Shown here: positions 54,363 to 63,903 of the stretch, piece by piece
Layout of the letters: the number at the start of each line of letters is the position of its first letter
Position numbering within the stretch: the stretch's first letter is position 1
DNA from: Muribaculaceae bacterium
Lineage (GTDB): Bacteria; Bacteroidota; Bacteroidia; Bacteroidales; Muribaculaceae
Direction: 5' to 3'
NCBI GenBank assembly: GCA_017405965.1
Contig: JAFQZK010000001.1
Coordinates: 124,001 to 188,000, forward strand
Length of the DNA stretch: 64,000 bases
Translations under genes and position numbers: made by a program
The notes under the pieces: model-generated
What the model saw: the letters and a program-made list of their open reading frames with translations, nothing else
The model's database searches: none
Told to the model about the DNA's origin: nothing

Positions 54363-54804
54363 TTCCCAACTGCGAATTATAGTACCGCGGGTCGCCGGTG
54401 ACCTCTTGGCCCACAAAAGCGGGTTTCGAGAACTCGTAGTCCTCGGTCGGGACCTCGAGTTCGGCGATGACCAGGCCTTCCAGATCACCGTGGAACTCGT
54501 CCACTTCCCACTGGTTGCCCTCATGGTTGACGATGTAGCGCGTCTTCACGATGACAGGCGGTTCGCACAGGGCGAGCATTTGCTCGGCGTCGCTTGCCGG
54601 AATTTCATACTCGAACTCGGGGTGCGCGGCCCCGTCACCTTTTCCCTTGACAGTGATGAATCCCTTGCCGTCGCGAAGCCTCACGCGCACGGTCCGCAAG
54701 GGATCGCGTGACAGGAAGCCCTGCATGATTTCGCTCGTCTTGCAAGCGTCCTGCCTATAACTGTCGCCTGTTACCAGGAATTTGCGTTCAATCTCGGTTG
54801 CCAT
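54331..54804 (-). CDS. CYTH-domain protein (triphosphate tunnel metalloenzyme family)
   Basis: 157 residues from MATEIERKFLVTGDSYR, which contains the defining ExExK motif (EIERK). Paired basic and acidic strands follow (TVRVRLRDGKGFITVKG, EFEYEIPASDAEQML, WEVDEFHGDLEGLVIAELEVP). Bacterial CYTH proteins of this short type hydrolyse inorganic triphosphate or similar compounds; some are class IV adenylate cyclases. I used the ATG at 54804 because the motif must be near the N-terminus. The last dozen residues (INSEQLTVNS) come from a short tandem DNA repeat and are not part of the domain. Confidence 0.9.
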   Translation of the reverse strand: MATEIERKFLVTGDSYRQDACKTSEIMQGFLSRDPLRTVRVRLRDGKGFITVKGKGDGAAHPEFEYEIPASDAEQMLALCEPPVIVKTRYIVNHEGNQWEVDEFHGDLEGLVIAELEVPTEDYEFSKPAFVGQEVTGDPRYYNSQLGINSEQLTVNS

Positions 54805-54929
54805 ATATAAATAACGTGACACGGCGCTCTTTATTGTTTGGTCAAACACCACACTTCCTGCCGGGTGCTAAGAAGTAACAAAAACCAAGAAACTGTGGGC
54901 TGTGGGCTGCTTCCTAACGAAAAAAAACG

Positions 54930-54938
54930 TAATTTTGC
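54930..54938 (+). promoter_or_regulatory. -7 element directly before the DUF5686 gene
   Basis: TAATTTTGC ends nine bases before the ATG at 54947, which rules out a start at 54902. No clear -33 TTG. The leader would be only a few bases. Confidence 0.5.
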
Positions 54939-54946
54939 ACCTCGTG

Positions 54947-57490
54947 ATGAAAAACGCAGTGCGACATAGCTTGCTCCTGTTGCTCGTGATGCTGTCACTG
55001 GCATTGGCTGCAACAGGACAGACCGGACCGGTGACTCAGATTACGGGTCTGGTACGCGACTCGCTGTCCCACGAGGGCATCTCGCATGCCTCAATCACGC
55101 TGGTCGGCACCAGCGAGGGCACCCTGGCGGGCGAATCGGGCGGCTTCACCATCAACAGCCGCGCCTCGTTCTCGCGACTGCGCGTCACAGCGCTGGGCTA
55201 CCGCCCCAAGGAGGTCGCTGTGCGAACGGGGCAGGGGAGTGTCGTGCTTATCGACCTTGTGGCCACAGGCGTGGAGTTGGAAGAGGTAGTGGTGCACCGT
55301 GGCAAAGAAAAGTACTCCAAGAAGAACAACCCTGCCGTTGAGATGATCAAGCGGCTGCGCGCCCGCCGCGACGACGGCGATCCTCGACGATTCCCGCACT
55401 ATAGCTATTCACAGTATGAGCGTATGATGGTAGGCCTGGGCGACCTCGACAACTTGGTGACCAAGCCCGAAGAGCAGCAGTGGATCAGCGAGTATGCCGA
55501 CACCTCGTTGCTCACGGGAAAGCGCGTGTTGCCCGTTTCGATCAAGGAAACCGTGGCCCGCGACTACTACAGCCATGACCCCGATGTCCACCGACAAGTC
55601 ATCCTGGGCATGAAGAATGCCGGCATCGACGAGCATATCGACCAGGAAAACATCAGGAAAGTGCTAGAGGACTTCATGGGCGAGGTGGACATCTTCCAGA
55701 ACGACGTGACGCTGCTCACCAACCGCTTTGTGAGTCCGCTGTCGCGCATCGCCGTGGACTTCTACAAGTATTACCTCAACGACACCGTGATGGTTGACGG
55801 CGAACGCTGCGCCGTGTTGAGCTTCGTGCCCTTCACGCCACAGACCTTTGGGTTCCTGGGCCGCCTGTATGTTTCGCTCGAGGACAGCACTATGTTCATC
55901 AAGCGCGTGTCGATGGGAGTGCCCCATGACATCAACCTCAACTATGTGGAGCGCATGAGCATCGAGCAGGTATTTGAACGCGCGCCCAATGGGGCCAGGC
56001 TCAAGACCAAAGACTATGTCGAAGTGAGCCTCAAACTCATGCCTGGCCTGCCCGTGATGTTCGCCCGTCGTGAGACCACCTATCGCGACCACAATTTCCT
56101 GCGTCCCGAAGCGGGCGTGTTCAGCGCCAAAGCCGAGCAAACCGTCGAGAGCAGCGCCGCCTTCATGCCCGACGAGTTCTGGCGTGAATACCGGCCTGCC
56201 AACGTGCGTACCACAACGACGACAATGAAGAATCTGATGCAGCGCTTGAGAGGCTCCAAGTGGTTTTATTGGGCCGAGCAGGTCGTTGTCGTCCTGGTCA
56301 ACGGCTATATTCCGACAGCCAAAGAGAGCAAGTTTGATCTTGGACCGCTCAACACCACAATCAGCGGCAACTCGTTCGAGGGCCTGAGGTTGCGTTTGGG
56401 TGGCATGACGACGGTGAACCTCAGTCGCCATTGGTTTGCAAGGGCCTATGTGGCCTACGGTACGCGTGACCGCCGATTCAAGTACATGGGCTCGCTCGAG
56501 TACTCGTTCACGCCCAAGAAGACCTTGGATCAGGAATTCCCCATCCACAGCCTACGCCTCACCCACAAATACGACGTGGACCGTCTCGCCCAACACTACC
56601 TTTACACCAATGCCGACAACGTCTTCCTCACCCTCAGGCGACACAAGGACGTGAGGATGCAATACCTGCGCACTACGCGCCTCGAGTACCGCCACGAGTG
56701 GTATAACCATTTCTCGGTGGAGCTGGGCTTTGTGCACCACATCCACGAGGCCACGCAATATGTCCCATTCCAGTATGCCGACGGCAGCGACCGCGCCCGC
56801 TATACCCAGGCCGGCTTCACCGCCCGGCTGCGCTTCGCCCCCGGTGAGACCTTCTATCAGGCGCGCTCCATTCGCATTCCCATCAACATGGATGCCCCGA
56901 TCATCACGCTCTCCCATACCTATATGCCTAAGGGCTTCCTGGGCAGTCTGCACGAGGTCAACAAGACTGAGCTGGGGTTGCAAAAGCGCTTCTGGTTCTC
57001 GGCCTTCGGCTACGCTGATGTCATACTCAAGGGTGAGAAGGTGTGGAGTCAGGTGGCTTACCCCGACCTGCTCCTGCCCAACGTGAACCTGTCATACACC
57101 GTTCAGCCCGAAAGTTTTGCCCTGATGAAACCCATGGAGTTTGTCAACGACCAGGCACTATCGTGGGATCTCACCTATTGGGGAAACGGCATCCTGATGA
57201 ACCGTTTGCCGCTCATCAAGCGGCTGCGCCTGCGCGAGGTGATTACCCTGCGTGGCATCTGGGGCAATCTGAGCGACAAGAACAATCCCGCCAAGGACAC
57301 GCGCGTGTTCCTTTTCCCAACCGATGCGCCCTGTCAGCCCATGGGCGACAAGCCCTATATCGAGGCAGGTGTGGGCCTTGACAACATCCTCACCATTCTG
57401 CGCGTGGACTACGTCTGGCGCCTTACCTACCGCGACCATGCCGGCACCGACCGCCATGGCATCCGCGTCCAACTCCACTTCAACTTCTAA
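54947..57490 (+). CDS. DUF5686 outer-membrane protein with carboxypeptidase-like regulatory domain
   Basis: 847 residues from MKNAVRHSLLLLLVMLSL, a good signal peptide ending AATGQT. An N-terminal carboxypeptidase-regulatory-like (TonB-plug-adjacent) beta domain (about 30-100: GLVRDSLSHEGISHASITLVGT) is followed by a DUF5686 region with a long C-terminal barrel ending in GIRVQLHFNF, an aromatic terminal residue. These proteins are Bacteroidota-specific outer-membrane proteins of poorly known function. Divergent from the CYTH gene and convergent with the LecA-like pair. Start chosen because of the promoter position. Confidence 0.88.
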   Translation: MKNAVRHSLLLLLVMLSLALAATGQTGPVTQITGLVRDSLSHEGISHASITLVGTSEGTLAGESGGFTINSRASFSRLRVTALGYRPKEVAVRTGQGSVVLIDLVATGVELEEVVVHRGKEKYSKKNNPAVEMIKRLRARRDDGDPRRFPHYSYSQYERMMVGLGDLDNLVTKPEEQQWISEYADTSLLTGKRVLPVSIKETVARDYYSHDPDVHRQVILGMKNAGIDEHIDQENIRKVLEDFMGEVDIFQNDVTLLTNRFVSPLSRIAVDFYKYYLNDTVMVDGERCAVLSFVPFTPQTFGFLGRLYVSLEDSTMFIKRVSMGVPHDINLNYVERMSIEQVFERAPNGARLKTKDYVEVSLKLMPGLPVMFARRETTYRDHNFLRPEAGVFSAKAEQTVESSAAFMPDEFWREYRPANVRTTTTTMKNLMQRLRGSKWFYWAEQVVVVLVNGYIPTAKESKFDLGPLNTTISGNSFEGLRLRLGGMTTVNLSRHWFARAYVAYGTRDRRFKYMGSLEYSFTPKKTLDQEFPIHSLRLTHKYDVDRLAQHYLYTNADNVFLTLRRHKDVRMQYLRTTRLEYRHEWYNHFSVELGFVHHIHEATQYVPFQYADGSDRARYTQAGFTARLRFAPGETFYQARSIRIPINMDAPIITLSHTYMPKGFLGSLHEVNKTELGLQKRFWFSAFGYADVILKGEKVWSQVAYPDLLLPNVNLSYTVQPESFALMKPMEFVNDQALSWDLTYWGNGILMNRLPLIKRLRLREVITLRGIWGNLSDKNNPAKDTRVFLFPTDAPCQPMGDKPYIEAGVGLDNILTILRVDYVWRLTYRDHAGTDRHGIRVQLHFNF

Positions 57491-57561
57491 ACAATCCCCC
57501 AAAATACCTAATGCGACCTCATTAAAAAATAGCCCATCACAAGATTGATAAGGCACATGCC

Positions 57562-59061
57562 CTATGTATCATTGGGTTCTTCGATGAGCTTGTGGTGTTT
57601 TTTCTTACATCTGGCATTGAAATATCCAAGACTCCAGTCCAAAACAAACCAAAGTGCAACTAGAGATAAGAGTTTAAGAAGAATCCAAATCTCGTTTTCC
57701 CAAAAACTCGGAGATAGAAAAAACTCTTCAAGTCGTCGGTAAGATTTTGTTAAAATGCTGGGTGCAAATACACTTCCATGAACAGCCCTGTTAATCTTTA
57801 CATTGATCAAGACATCTCCTACATTATCATTATACCACATGGTGGCCAAATCCTCGTCCCAATCGCCCCAAGCAGTAAGAGTATCAATATCATCTTTAGT
57901 CCATCCTATTAATTCTTGATACTTCTTATCGCTTTTGATAATGTCAAAACATGTTTTAGAAATGAACGCCTCTTTTCCAGTTTTGTAATTGTATAGAACT
58001 ATGGTGCTGTCATTCTGTGGATTATTATGCTTAATAGCGCTATCAAGTTTATTATAAACTTTTATTGGTAATTTAGCGAAATTATAGATTCCTAAAGAAT
58101 CCCGTAATTTTGAGTCGTACTTGATACGATTAAACCATGATTCAGTGATATATTCATCATTGACAGCAAAGTGAAGATAACCGGATTCCTTTACGTTGAA
58201 ATGCAATGCGCTGAGAGTTGTATCGGATTCGTCTTGGGTGATTATATTGTCAAGGTAGGGTGGTGTGCTTAGGGAAGGATACCTGATTAGGACTAGAAGG
58301 AGACCGAATCTGTTGTTAGTTTTCCTGTTCTGACTTTTGTTGAGATTGGTCATTAGCAATTCTGCATCTTTGGTACTGTCTGGTGTCTCTTTCCAGTTCC
58401 TATCAAAGGAGACATATGTTCTATTATAATTGGGCACATTGTTATTGAGAGCTGCGGCGCACATTCTATCAATATCACTGAAGAATGAGCCTGACACAGT
58501 AATGTTCACTTCGTCGCCTTCTAATACTTTTATGCCTGAATTCTCCCAACAACGAGCTGTATTGAGCAGATACATATAGCTTTCACGTTCACATGATTGA
58601 GGCATTGTTATAGCACCATATTCATTAACTTGGAGATCGGGGGGAGAAAACAGTACACTCTTAATGAAAAAAACAAGTACTGCAACAATCAACATGACGA
58701 AGAGCATGAAGGATGAAAAGAAAATGATGAAATTGAATCGTGGTGATTGACTCAAATCACATTTCTTTCCAGTGATAACTCTTTTGATGAAAGAAGCAAT
58801 CCAATAAAATGCAAAAATCAATAGTTTAGCTACATAAACAACCATTGAATACAAGAAGTAGGTGACAGGGAATCTATGATTTCCTGTTTTGGCTGCCCTG
58901 AACCTCGCTTTGATGTGGTCGCCTATATGAAACTGTTCACCATTGTGTCGCCCGTCCTTGAGCAAATCCAAAAGACGGGTCTCTTCAATGAGTTCGATAT
59001 TGCCCTTGGTACCAATAATACTATTGCCCAAGATTTTTTCTATGATTGAATTGATATTCAT
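57562..59061 (-). CDS. membrane-anchored protein with a LecA-like beta domain, paralogue A
   Basis: 499 residues, not a family I can name. The cytoplasmic N-terminus (about 1-65) precedes two membrane segments (about 70-92 and 112-136). An outside domain (about 140-430) starts LLNTARCWENSGIKVLEGD and has GSFFSDIDR, GYLHFAVNDEYI and near its end WYNDNVGDVLINVKI. A last membrane segment (about 465-485) and a basic tail follow. The motifs W-x-NSGI-V--GD--I--SG, LHFAVND and W-x-DN-G---I parallel the PA-IL/LecA lectin pattern, where the Asp of YND and the Asn of NNSG bind calcium. AT-rich, six bases after its paralogue. Confidence 0.6.
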   Translation of the reverse strand: MNINSIIEKILGNSIIGTKGNIELIEETRLLDLLKDGRHNGEQFHIGDHIKARFRAAKTGNHRFPVTYFLYSMVVYVAKLLIFAFYWIASFIKRVITGKKCDLSQSPRFNFIIFFSSFMLFVMLIVAVLVFFIKSVLFSPPDLQVNEYGAITMPQSCERESYMYLLNTARCWENSGIKVLEGDEVNITVSGSFFSDIDRMCAAALNNNVPNYNRTYVSFDRNWKETPDSTKDAELLMTNLNKSQNRKTNNRFGLLLVLIRYPSLSTPPYLDNIITQDESDTTLSALHFNVKESGYLHFAVNDEYITESWFNRIKYDSKLRDSLGIYNFAKLPIKVYNKLDSAIKHNNPQNDSTIVLYNYKTGKEAFISKTCFDIIKSDKKYQELIGWTKDDIDTLTAWGDWDEDLATMWYNDNVGDVLINVKINRAVHGSVFAPSILTKSYRRLEEFFLSPSFWENEIWILLKLLSLVALWFVLDWSLGYFNARCKKKHHKLIEEPNDT

Positions 59062-59067
59062 TGCCTA

Positions 59068-60153
59068 TCACTTTCTTTTTCGTTCAATGACAATGAGGAA
59101 TGACCCGAGATTGTCCACATACCAAGCATCTTTAAACTTCTTTTGCTTATAGTATACAAGCTCATTAACTAGGGGATATGCACTTTCGTAATCCAAGCTA
59201 TCGGTTTTAGGAAATCTCCCTGGTGCAATTCCTGTTTTTTCGGCTTTTAATTTAGATAATGAGTCTGGTATAAGACTATTATTCTTCACAAGAAAACCAA
59301 TCAAGTCGGTAGTGGGTATGCTTTGTTCTTTCTGATTAATTTTTTTGAAAGAGTTAATGATTGTATCTCTTTGTTCAGCCAGACCGTTCGAAATGTTTTT
59401 ATCAACAGAAATAGAATATATATAATCATGATACATCAAGTCCAATATAGAGTCAGTCAGAACAATATCATTGACTGCAAAATGGAGTATTCCAGACTTG
59501 CTGATGTACAGAGTGCGTTCTTTACCAATCACTTCTATGTCTTGGTATAGAAGTTCATCGCCCCAATCAGAAAAGGATTGTTGAGCGTTTTTATGATCGA
59601 TGATTTTCATTAAGAGGATTCCCTCGGGTGCTTCATGGCACAACCTATACTTTGACCTAGCCAAGTCTCGAGGGTTATCTTTATCTTTAGGTTGCCCTTC
59701 AGTACCAACCCATTTGTCTTGAGGTATTCTATTCTTTTCTGAAGCATCAACAAGGTGATGAATTGCAGTAAACGAGCTGCCTGAGGCCCTAATAGTCAAG
59801 ATGTCGCCTTCTTGTACTTCAATGCCAGAATTAGCCCAAAGGTCCGCTGTATTGAATAGCCAATAGATGACATCTTTGTCTTCGTTTTTTACTATTGTCG
59901 CTCCTTGAACGTTAGTTTCAATGATGTTATATGGGTAGAACTTCTTAATGGATATAACCACAAAAGCAAGACCTATAAACAGGATGATAATCAATAAGAA
60001 TAATGAAACCAGTACACGCCACATTTTCGCCGGTTCGTTAAGCAGGTCGAAAAGTTGCTTGTGCCGTTTAACCGTAATTTCAATTTTCGGCTGGTTCATT
60101 GGGTCTTGATTCGAGGGATTTTCTTTGTCTAAGATTTGGTTGTCCATATCCAT
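59068..60153 (-). CDS. membrane-anchored protein with a LecA-like beta domain, paralogue B
   Basis: 361 residues. A polar N-terminus is followed by one membrane segment (about 46-68), then an outside domain to the C-terminus. It shares with its neighbour LFNTADLWANSGIEVQEGD, GSSFTAIHH, GILHFAVNDIVL and WYVDNLGSFLIVIE. It additionally has EGILLMKIIDH, very like LVMKIG in the LecA lectin. About 100 residues are inserted between the AVND and DNLG strands relative to LecA. It lacks the C-terminal membrane segment of paralogue A. AT-rich. Function is unknown; sugar or calcium binding is inferred from motif parallels only. Confidence 0.6.
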   Translation of the reverse strand: MDMDNQILDKENPSNQDPMNQPKIEITVKRHKQLFDLLNEPAKMWRVLVSLFLLIIILFIGLAFVVISIKKFYPYNIIETNVQGATIVKNEDKDVIYWLFNTADLWANSGIEVQEGDILTIRASGSSFTAIHHLVDASEKNRIPQDKWVGTEGQPKDKDNPRDLARSKYRLCHEAPEGILLMKIIDHKNAQQSFSDWGDELLYQDIEVIGKERTLYISKSGILHFAVNDIVLTDSILDLMYHDYIYSISVDKNISNGLAEQRDTIINSFKKINQKEQSIPTTDLIGFLVKNNSLIPDSLSKLKAEKTGIAPGRFPKTDSLDYESAYPLVNELVYYKQKKFKDAWYVDNLGSFLIVIERKRK

Positions 60154-60175
60154 AAGATTCAGTTTTTGAGTTTTT

Positions 60176-60184
60176 GCAAAAATA
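60176..60184 (-). promoter_or_regulatory. candidate -7 element for the LecA-like pair
   Basis: TATTTTTGC on the minus strand, 23 bases before the ATG at 60153. TTG occurs upstream at a short 16-bp spacing. The 204-base gap to dnaE is otherwise AT-rich without other features. Confidence 0.45.
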
Positions 60185-60290
60185 ATATAAAAAATTCAAA
60201 CAAGACGGTTTTATTTTCAAATAATAGGCACTATTTGGGATTTTTGAGACGAAGAGATCAATGATATGATTTGTTGTTAATAACTTTATT

Positions 60291-60320
60291 TTGGTGATTG
60301 CAAAAAATGGTGTAATTTTA
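60291..60320 (+). promoter_or_regulatory. promoter for dnaE
   Basis: TTG at 60291-60293, a 19-bp spacer, TAATTTTA at 60313-60320 (last base differs from TAnnTTTG). The ATG lies 37 bases further on. Confidence 0.55.
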
Positions 60321-60357
60321 CATTCCCTATCTGAATTAAAAAAACGGACATCAAACT

Positions 60358-63300
60358 ATGATACCATTTGTACATCTGCACGTACACTCACAATATTCCA
60401 TCCTTGACGGCATGGCGCCTGTTAAAGCGCTGGTTGACAAGGCCATGGCCGACGGCATGCGCGGCATGGCGTTGACCGACCATGGCAACATGTATGGCAT
60501 TAAGGAACTGCACGACTACGTCGCCAAGCTGAACAAAAAGCGCAGTGATGACGAGAAATTCAAGCCCATCTTCGGCTGCGAGGTATATGTCGCCAACCAC
60601 GACCGTCACGACCGCAACGACAAGAATGACAAGGGCAACCACCTGATCCTGCTGGCCAAGAATCTGCAAGGCTACAAGAACCTGATCAAAATCGTGTCTC
60701 ACGGCTGGACCGAGGGCATGTATTACCATCCGCGCACCGACCACAGCGAGCTGGAGAAATACCACGAGGGCATCATCTGCTGCTCAGCCTGCCTGGGCGG
60801 CGAGGTACCGCAGCACATCATGAACGGCCGTCTGAACCAGGCGCGCGAGACGGTGCAGTGGTTCAAGAGCGTATTCGGCGACGACTACTACCTGGAGTTG
60901 CAGCGCCACAAAGCCACCGTCGCCAATGCCAACCACGAGACCTATGAGCGGCAGTGCGAGGTGAACGCGGTGCTCATGCAGCTGGCTCGTGAGCTGGACG
61001 TGAAGCTGGTGTGCACCAACGACTCCCACTTTGTCAACGAGGATGACGCTGATGCCCACGAGCGCTTGATTTGCGTCTCGACAGGCCGCACCCTTAAGGA
61101 CGAAACCTCGATGCACTACAGCAAGCAGGAGTGGTTCAAGACCACCGAGGAGATGAACCAGGTGTTTGCCGACGTCCCCGAGGCCCTGCAGAACACTAAT
61201 GAAATCCTCGACAAGGTAGAAATCTACAGCATCGACCATAAGCCCATCCTGCCCGATTTCCCCTTGCCCGAAGGTTTCAAGGACGAGGACGAATACCTGC
61301 GTTATCTGGTCTATGAGGGTGCTAAGGAACGTTGGCCCGACCTCGATGACGAGCACCGCGAGCGCATCGACTTTGAGTTGGAGACCATCAAGAACATGGG
61401 TTTCCCCGGCTACTTCCTCATCGTGCAAGATTACATCAGGATGGCGCCCAAATTGGGCTGCTCGGTGGGCCCCGGCCGAGGATCGGCCGCAGGTTCGGCA
61501 GTAGCCTATTGTCTGGGCATCACCAAGATCGACCCGATGAAATATGACCTGCTGTTCGAGCGTTTCTTGAACCCCGACCGCATCTCATTACCCGATATCG
61601 ACACCGACTTCGACGATGACGGTCGTGCCGCCGTGCTCAATTATGTTACCGAGAAATACGGTGCCGAGAAGGTGGCCCACATCGTGACCTACGGCACGAT
61701 GGCCGCCAAGAGCGCCATCAAGGACGTTGCCCGCGTCGAGGATTTGCCTCTGGCCGAGAGCAACCGTCTGGCCAAATTCATCCCCTCGTCGCCCAACGAG
61801 ATGCCAGAGGACGAGAACGGCAAGAAATACAAGATCACGGTGAAGAACTGCCTGGAATGTTTTAACGACTTCAAGGCCGAACTCGAGAACGAGGATCCGC
61901 GCGTGGTCGAGACCATCAAGTTCGCCGAGAAGCTTGAGGGCAGCATCCGCAGCACCGGCGTCCACGCCTGCGGCGTGATCATCGGACGCGATGACATCAC
62001 CGACTGGGTGCCCGTGAGCACCGCCAACGACAGCGACGGCGAGCGCATCATCGTCACCCAATATGAGGGCGGCGTAATTGAAAGCACCGGCCTGATCAAG
62101 ATGGACTTCCTGGGACTGAAGAACCTTTCCATCATCAAGGAGGCACTGGCCAACATCAAGCTCAACCACGGCATCGACATCGATATCGAGAAAATCCCCA
62201 TCGATGATCCCAAGACCTACGAGCTGTATTGCAAAGGCCAGACGTCGGCCACATTCCAGTTCGAGTCGGCGGGTATGCAGAAGCATCTGATTGACCTGCA
62301 TCCCACTTGCTTCGAGGACCTGATTGCCATGAATGCTCTTTATCGCCCGGGCCCCATGGACTACATCCCGTCGTTCATCAAGCGCAAGCATGGCGATGAG
62401 CCCATCGAGTACGATATCCCCTGCATGGAGCAATACCTCAAGGAGACCTACGGCATCACCGTCTATCAGGAGCAGGTCATGCTGCTGTCACGACAGCTGG
62501 CGGGCTTCACACGAGGCCAGAGCGACACCTTGCGTAAGGCGATGGGCAAGAAGCAGATCGACAAGATGAACGAGCTCGAGGCTCTGTTCTATGAGGGAGG
62601 CGAGAAGAACGGACACGACAAGAAGGTGCTCAACAAGATCTGGGAAGACTGGAAGAAATTCGCTTCCTACGCCTTCAACAAGTCGCACGCCACATGCTAC
62701 AGCTGGGTGGCCTATCAGACCGCTTACCTCAAGGCCAATTACCCCAGCGAGTATATGGCTGCCGTGCTGAGCAGCAACCTCAACGACGTGGATAAATTGT
62801 CCAAATACATGGACGAGTGTCGCTCGATGGGCATCGAGGTGCTGGGACCCAACATCAACGAGAGCTACAAGAGCTTCAGCGCCACCCGCGACGGCCGCAT
62901 CCGCTTCGGCCTGGCTGGCATCAAGGGTGTGGGCGTGAGCTGCGTTGATGCCATCGTCGCCGAGCGTGACAAGAACGGCAACTACAAGGACATCTTTGAC
63001 TTTGTGCAGCGCGTCAACCAGGGCGCCTGCAACCGCAAGGCCCTGGAGTCGATGGCTCTGGCCGGTGCCTTCGATGACTTCAAGGAAATCAAGCGTGAGG
63101 ACTTCTTCGAGGTAAATCCTCGTGGCGAGGTCTTCAGCGACACGCTCATGAAATTCGGAGCGCGTTACCAGGCCAGCCAGCAGGAGATGCAGAATTCTCT
63201 GTTCGGAGCCTTTGGAGCCATCGAGGTGGCCACTCCTGAGATTCCGAAAGCCGAGCCGTGGTCACAGCTTGAGCGTCTGAACCGCGAGCGCGACCTGGTG

Positions 63301-63903
63301 GGCATGTATCTGTCGGCCCATCCGCTAGACCCTTATTTCATCGAAGTGAATTATGGCTGCGACACGCCGCTGGCCGAGGTGAACAAGCGTTCCGATGAGT
63401 TGGACAAGGAACTCACCATGGGTGGCATCGTGGTCGATTTCCAGACACGCATGGGCAAGAAGGGCGGACAATTCGGCATCCTCAAGATCGAGGACTACAC
63501 AGGCTCGTTCGAGTTCATGCTGTTCGGCAACAAATTTGTGGATTACCAGAAATTCGGCGTTCCCGGACTCTCGATTGTCGTGCGTGGCGCCTATGAGAAG
63601 GGCTATGGCGATAAAGTGCGGTTCAATGTGCGCAATATCGACCTGCTGGAGAACCTCAAGGGCAAGATGGTGAGGAATCTGCTCATCAATTTGCCCGACG
63701 AGGATCTGGGTAACGTGAATTTCTTGAAGCAGAACCTGGGTGTCAAGGGTGACAATTGCTGTGAGCTCTACTTCAGGATGCGGGACCATGTTAACGGCAA
63801 TTATGTCATGTTGCGCTCCAAACGGCTGATTTCGCTTGATAAACACCTGCTGGAGGCCATGAACGAAGCAGGCATCCAGTTCAAAATCAATGCAAGGATT
63901 TAG
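60358..63903 (+). CDS. dnaE: DNA polymerase III alpha subunit
   Basis: 1181 residues, normal DnaE1 length. The N-terminal PHP domain starts FVHLHVHSQYSILDG. The palm has GPGRGSAAGSAVAYCLGI and the catalytic PDIDTDFDDDGR, followed by the FQFESAGMQKHL and ALYRPGPMDYIPSF fingers signatures. A C-terminal OB fold (about 1010-1100, GGIVVDFQTRMGKKGGQFG) is present. It is the replicative polymerase. Monocistronic as far as the window shows; the 97 bases after it contain no gene and probably lead to the next one past the right edge. Confidence 0.97.
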   Translation: MIPFVHLHVHSQYSILDGMAPVKALVDKAMADGMRGMALTDHGNMYGIKELHDYVAKLNKKRSDDEKFKPIFGCEVYVANHDRHDRNDKNDKGNHLILLAKNLQGYKNLIKIVSHGWTEGMYYHPRTDHSELEKYHEGIICCSACLGGEVPQHIMNGRLNQARETVQWFKSVFGDDYYLELQRHKATVANANHETYERQCEVNAVLMQLARELDVKLVCTNDSHFVNEDDADAHERLICVSTGRTLKDETSMHYSKQEWFKTTEEMNQVFADVPEALQNTNEILDKVEIYSIDHKPILPDFPLPEGFKDEDEYLRYLVYEGAKERWPDLDDEHRERIDFELETIKNMGFPGYFLIVQDYIRMAPKLGCSVGPGRGSAAGSAVAYCLGITKIDPMKYDLLFERFLNPDRISLPDIDTDFDDDGRAAVLNYVTEKYGAEKVAHIVTYGTMAAKSAIKDVARVEDLPLAESNRLAKFIPSSPNEMPEDENGKKYKITVKNCLECFNDFKAELENEDPRVVETIKFAEKLEGSIRSTGVHACGVIIGRDDITDWVPVSTANDSDGERIIVTQYEGGVIESTGLIKMDFLGLKNLSIIKEALANIKLNHGIDIDIEKIPIDDPKTYELYCKGQTSATFQFESAGMQKHLIDLHPTCFEDLIAMNALYRPGPMDYIPSFIKRKHGDEPIEYDIPCMEQYLKETYGITVYQEQVMLLSRQLAGFTRGQSDTLRKAMGKKQIDKMNELEALFYEGGEKNGHDKKVLNKIWEDWKKFASYAFNKSHATCYSWVAYQTAYLKANYPSEYMAAVLSSNLNDVDKLSKYMDECRSMGIEVLGPNINESYKSFSATRDGRIRFGLAGIKGVGVSCVDAIVAERDKNGNYKDIFDFVQRVNQGACNRKALESMALAGAFDDFKEIKREDFFEVNPRGEVFSDTLMKFGARYQASQQEMQNSLFGAFGAIEVATPEIPKAEPWSQLERLNRERDLVGMYLSAHPLDPYFIEVNYGCDTPLAEVNKRSDELDKELTMGGIVVDFQTRMGKKGGQFGILKIEDYTGSFEFMLFGNKFVDYQKFGVPGLSIVVRGAYEKGYGDKVRFNVRNIDLLENLKGKMVRNLLINLPDEDLGNVNFLKQNLGVKGDNCCELYFRMRDHVNGNYVMLRSKRLISLDKHLLEAMNEAGIQFKINARI

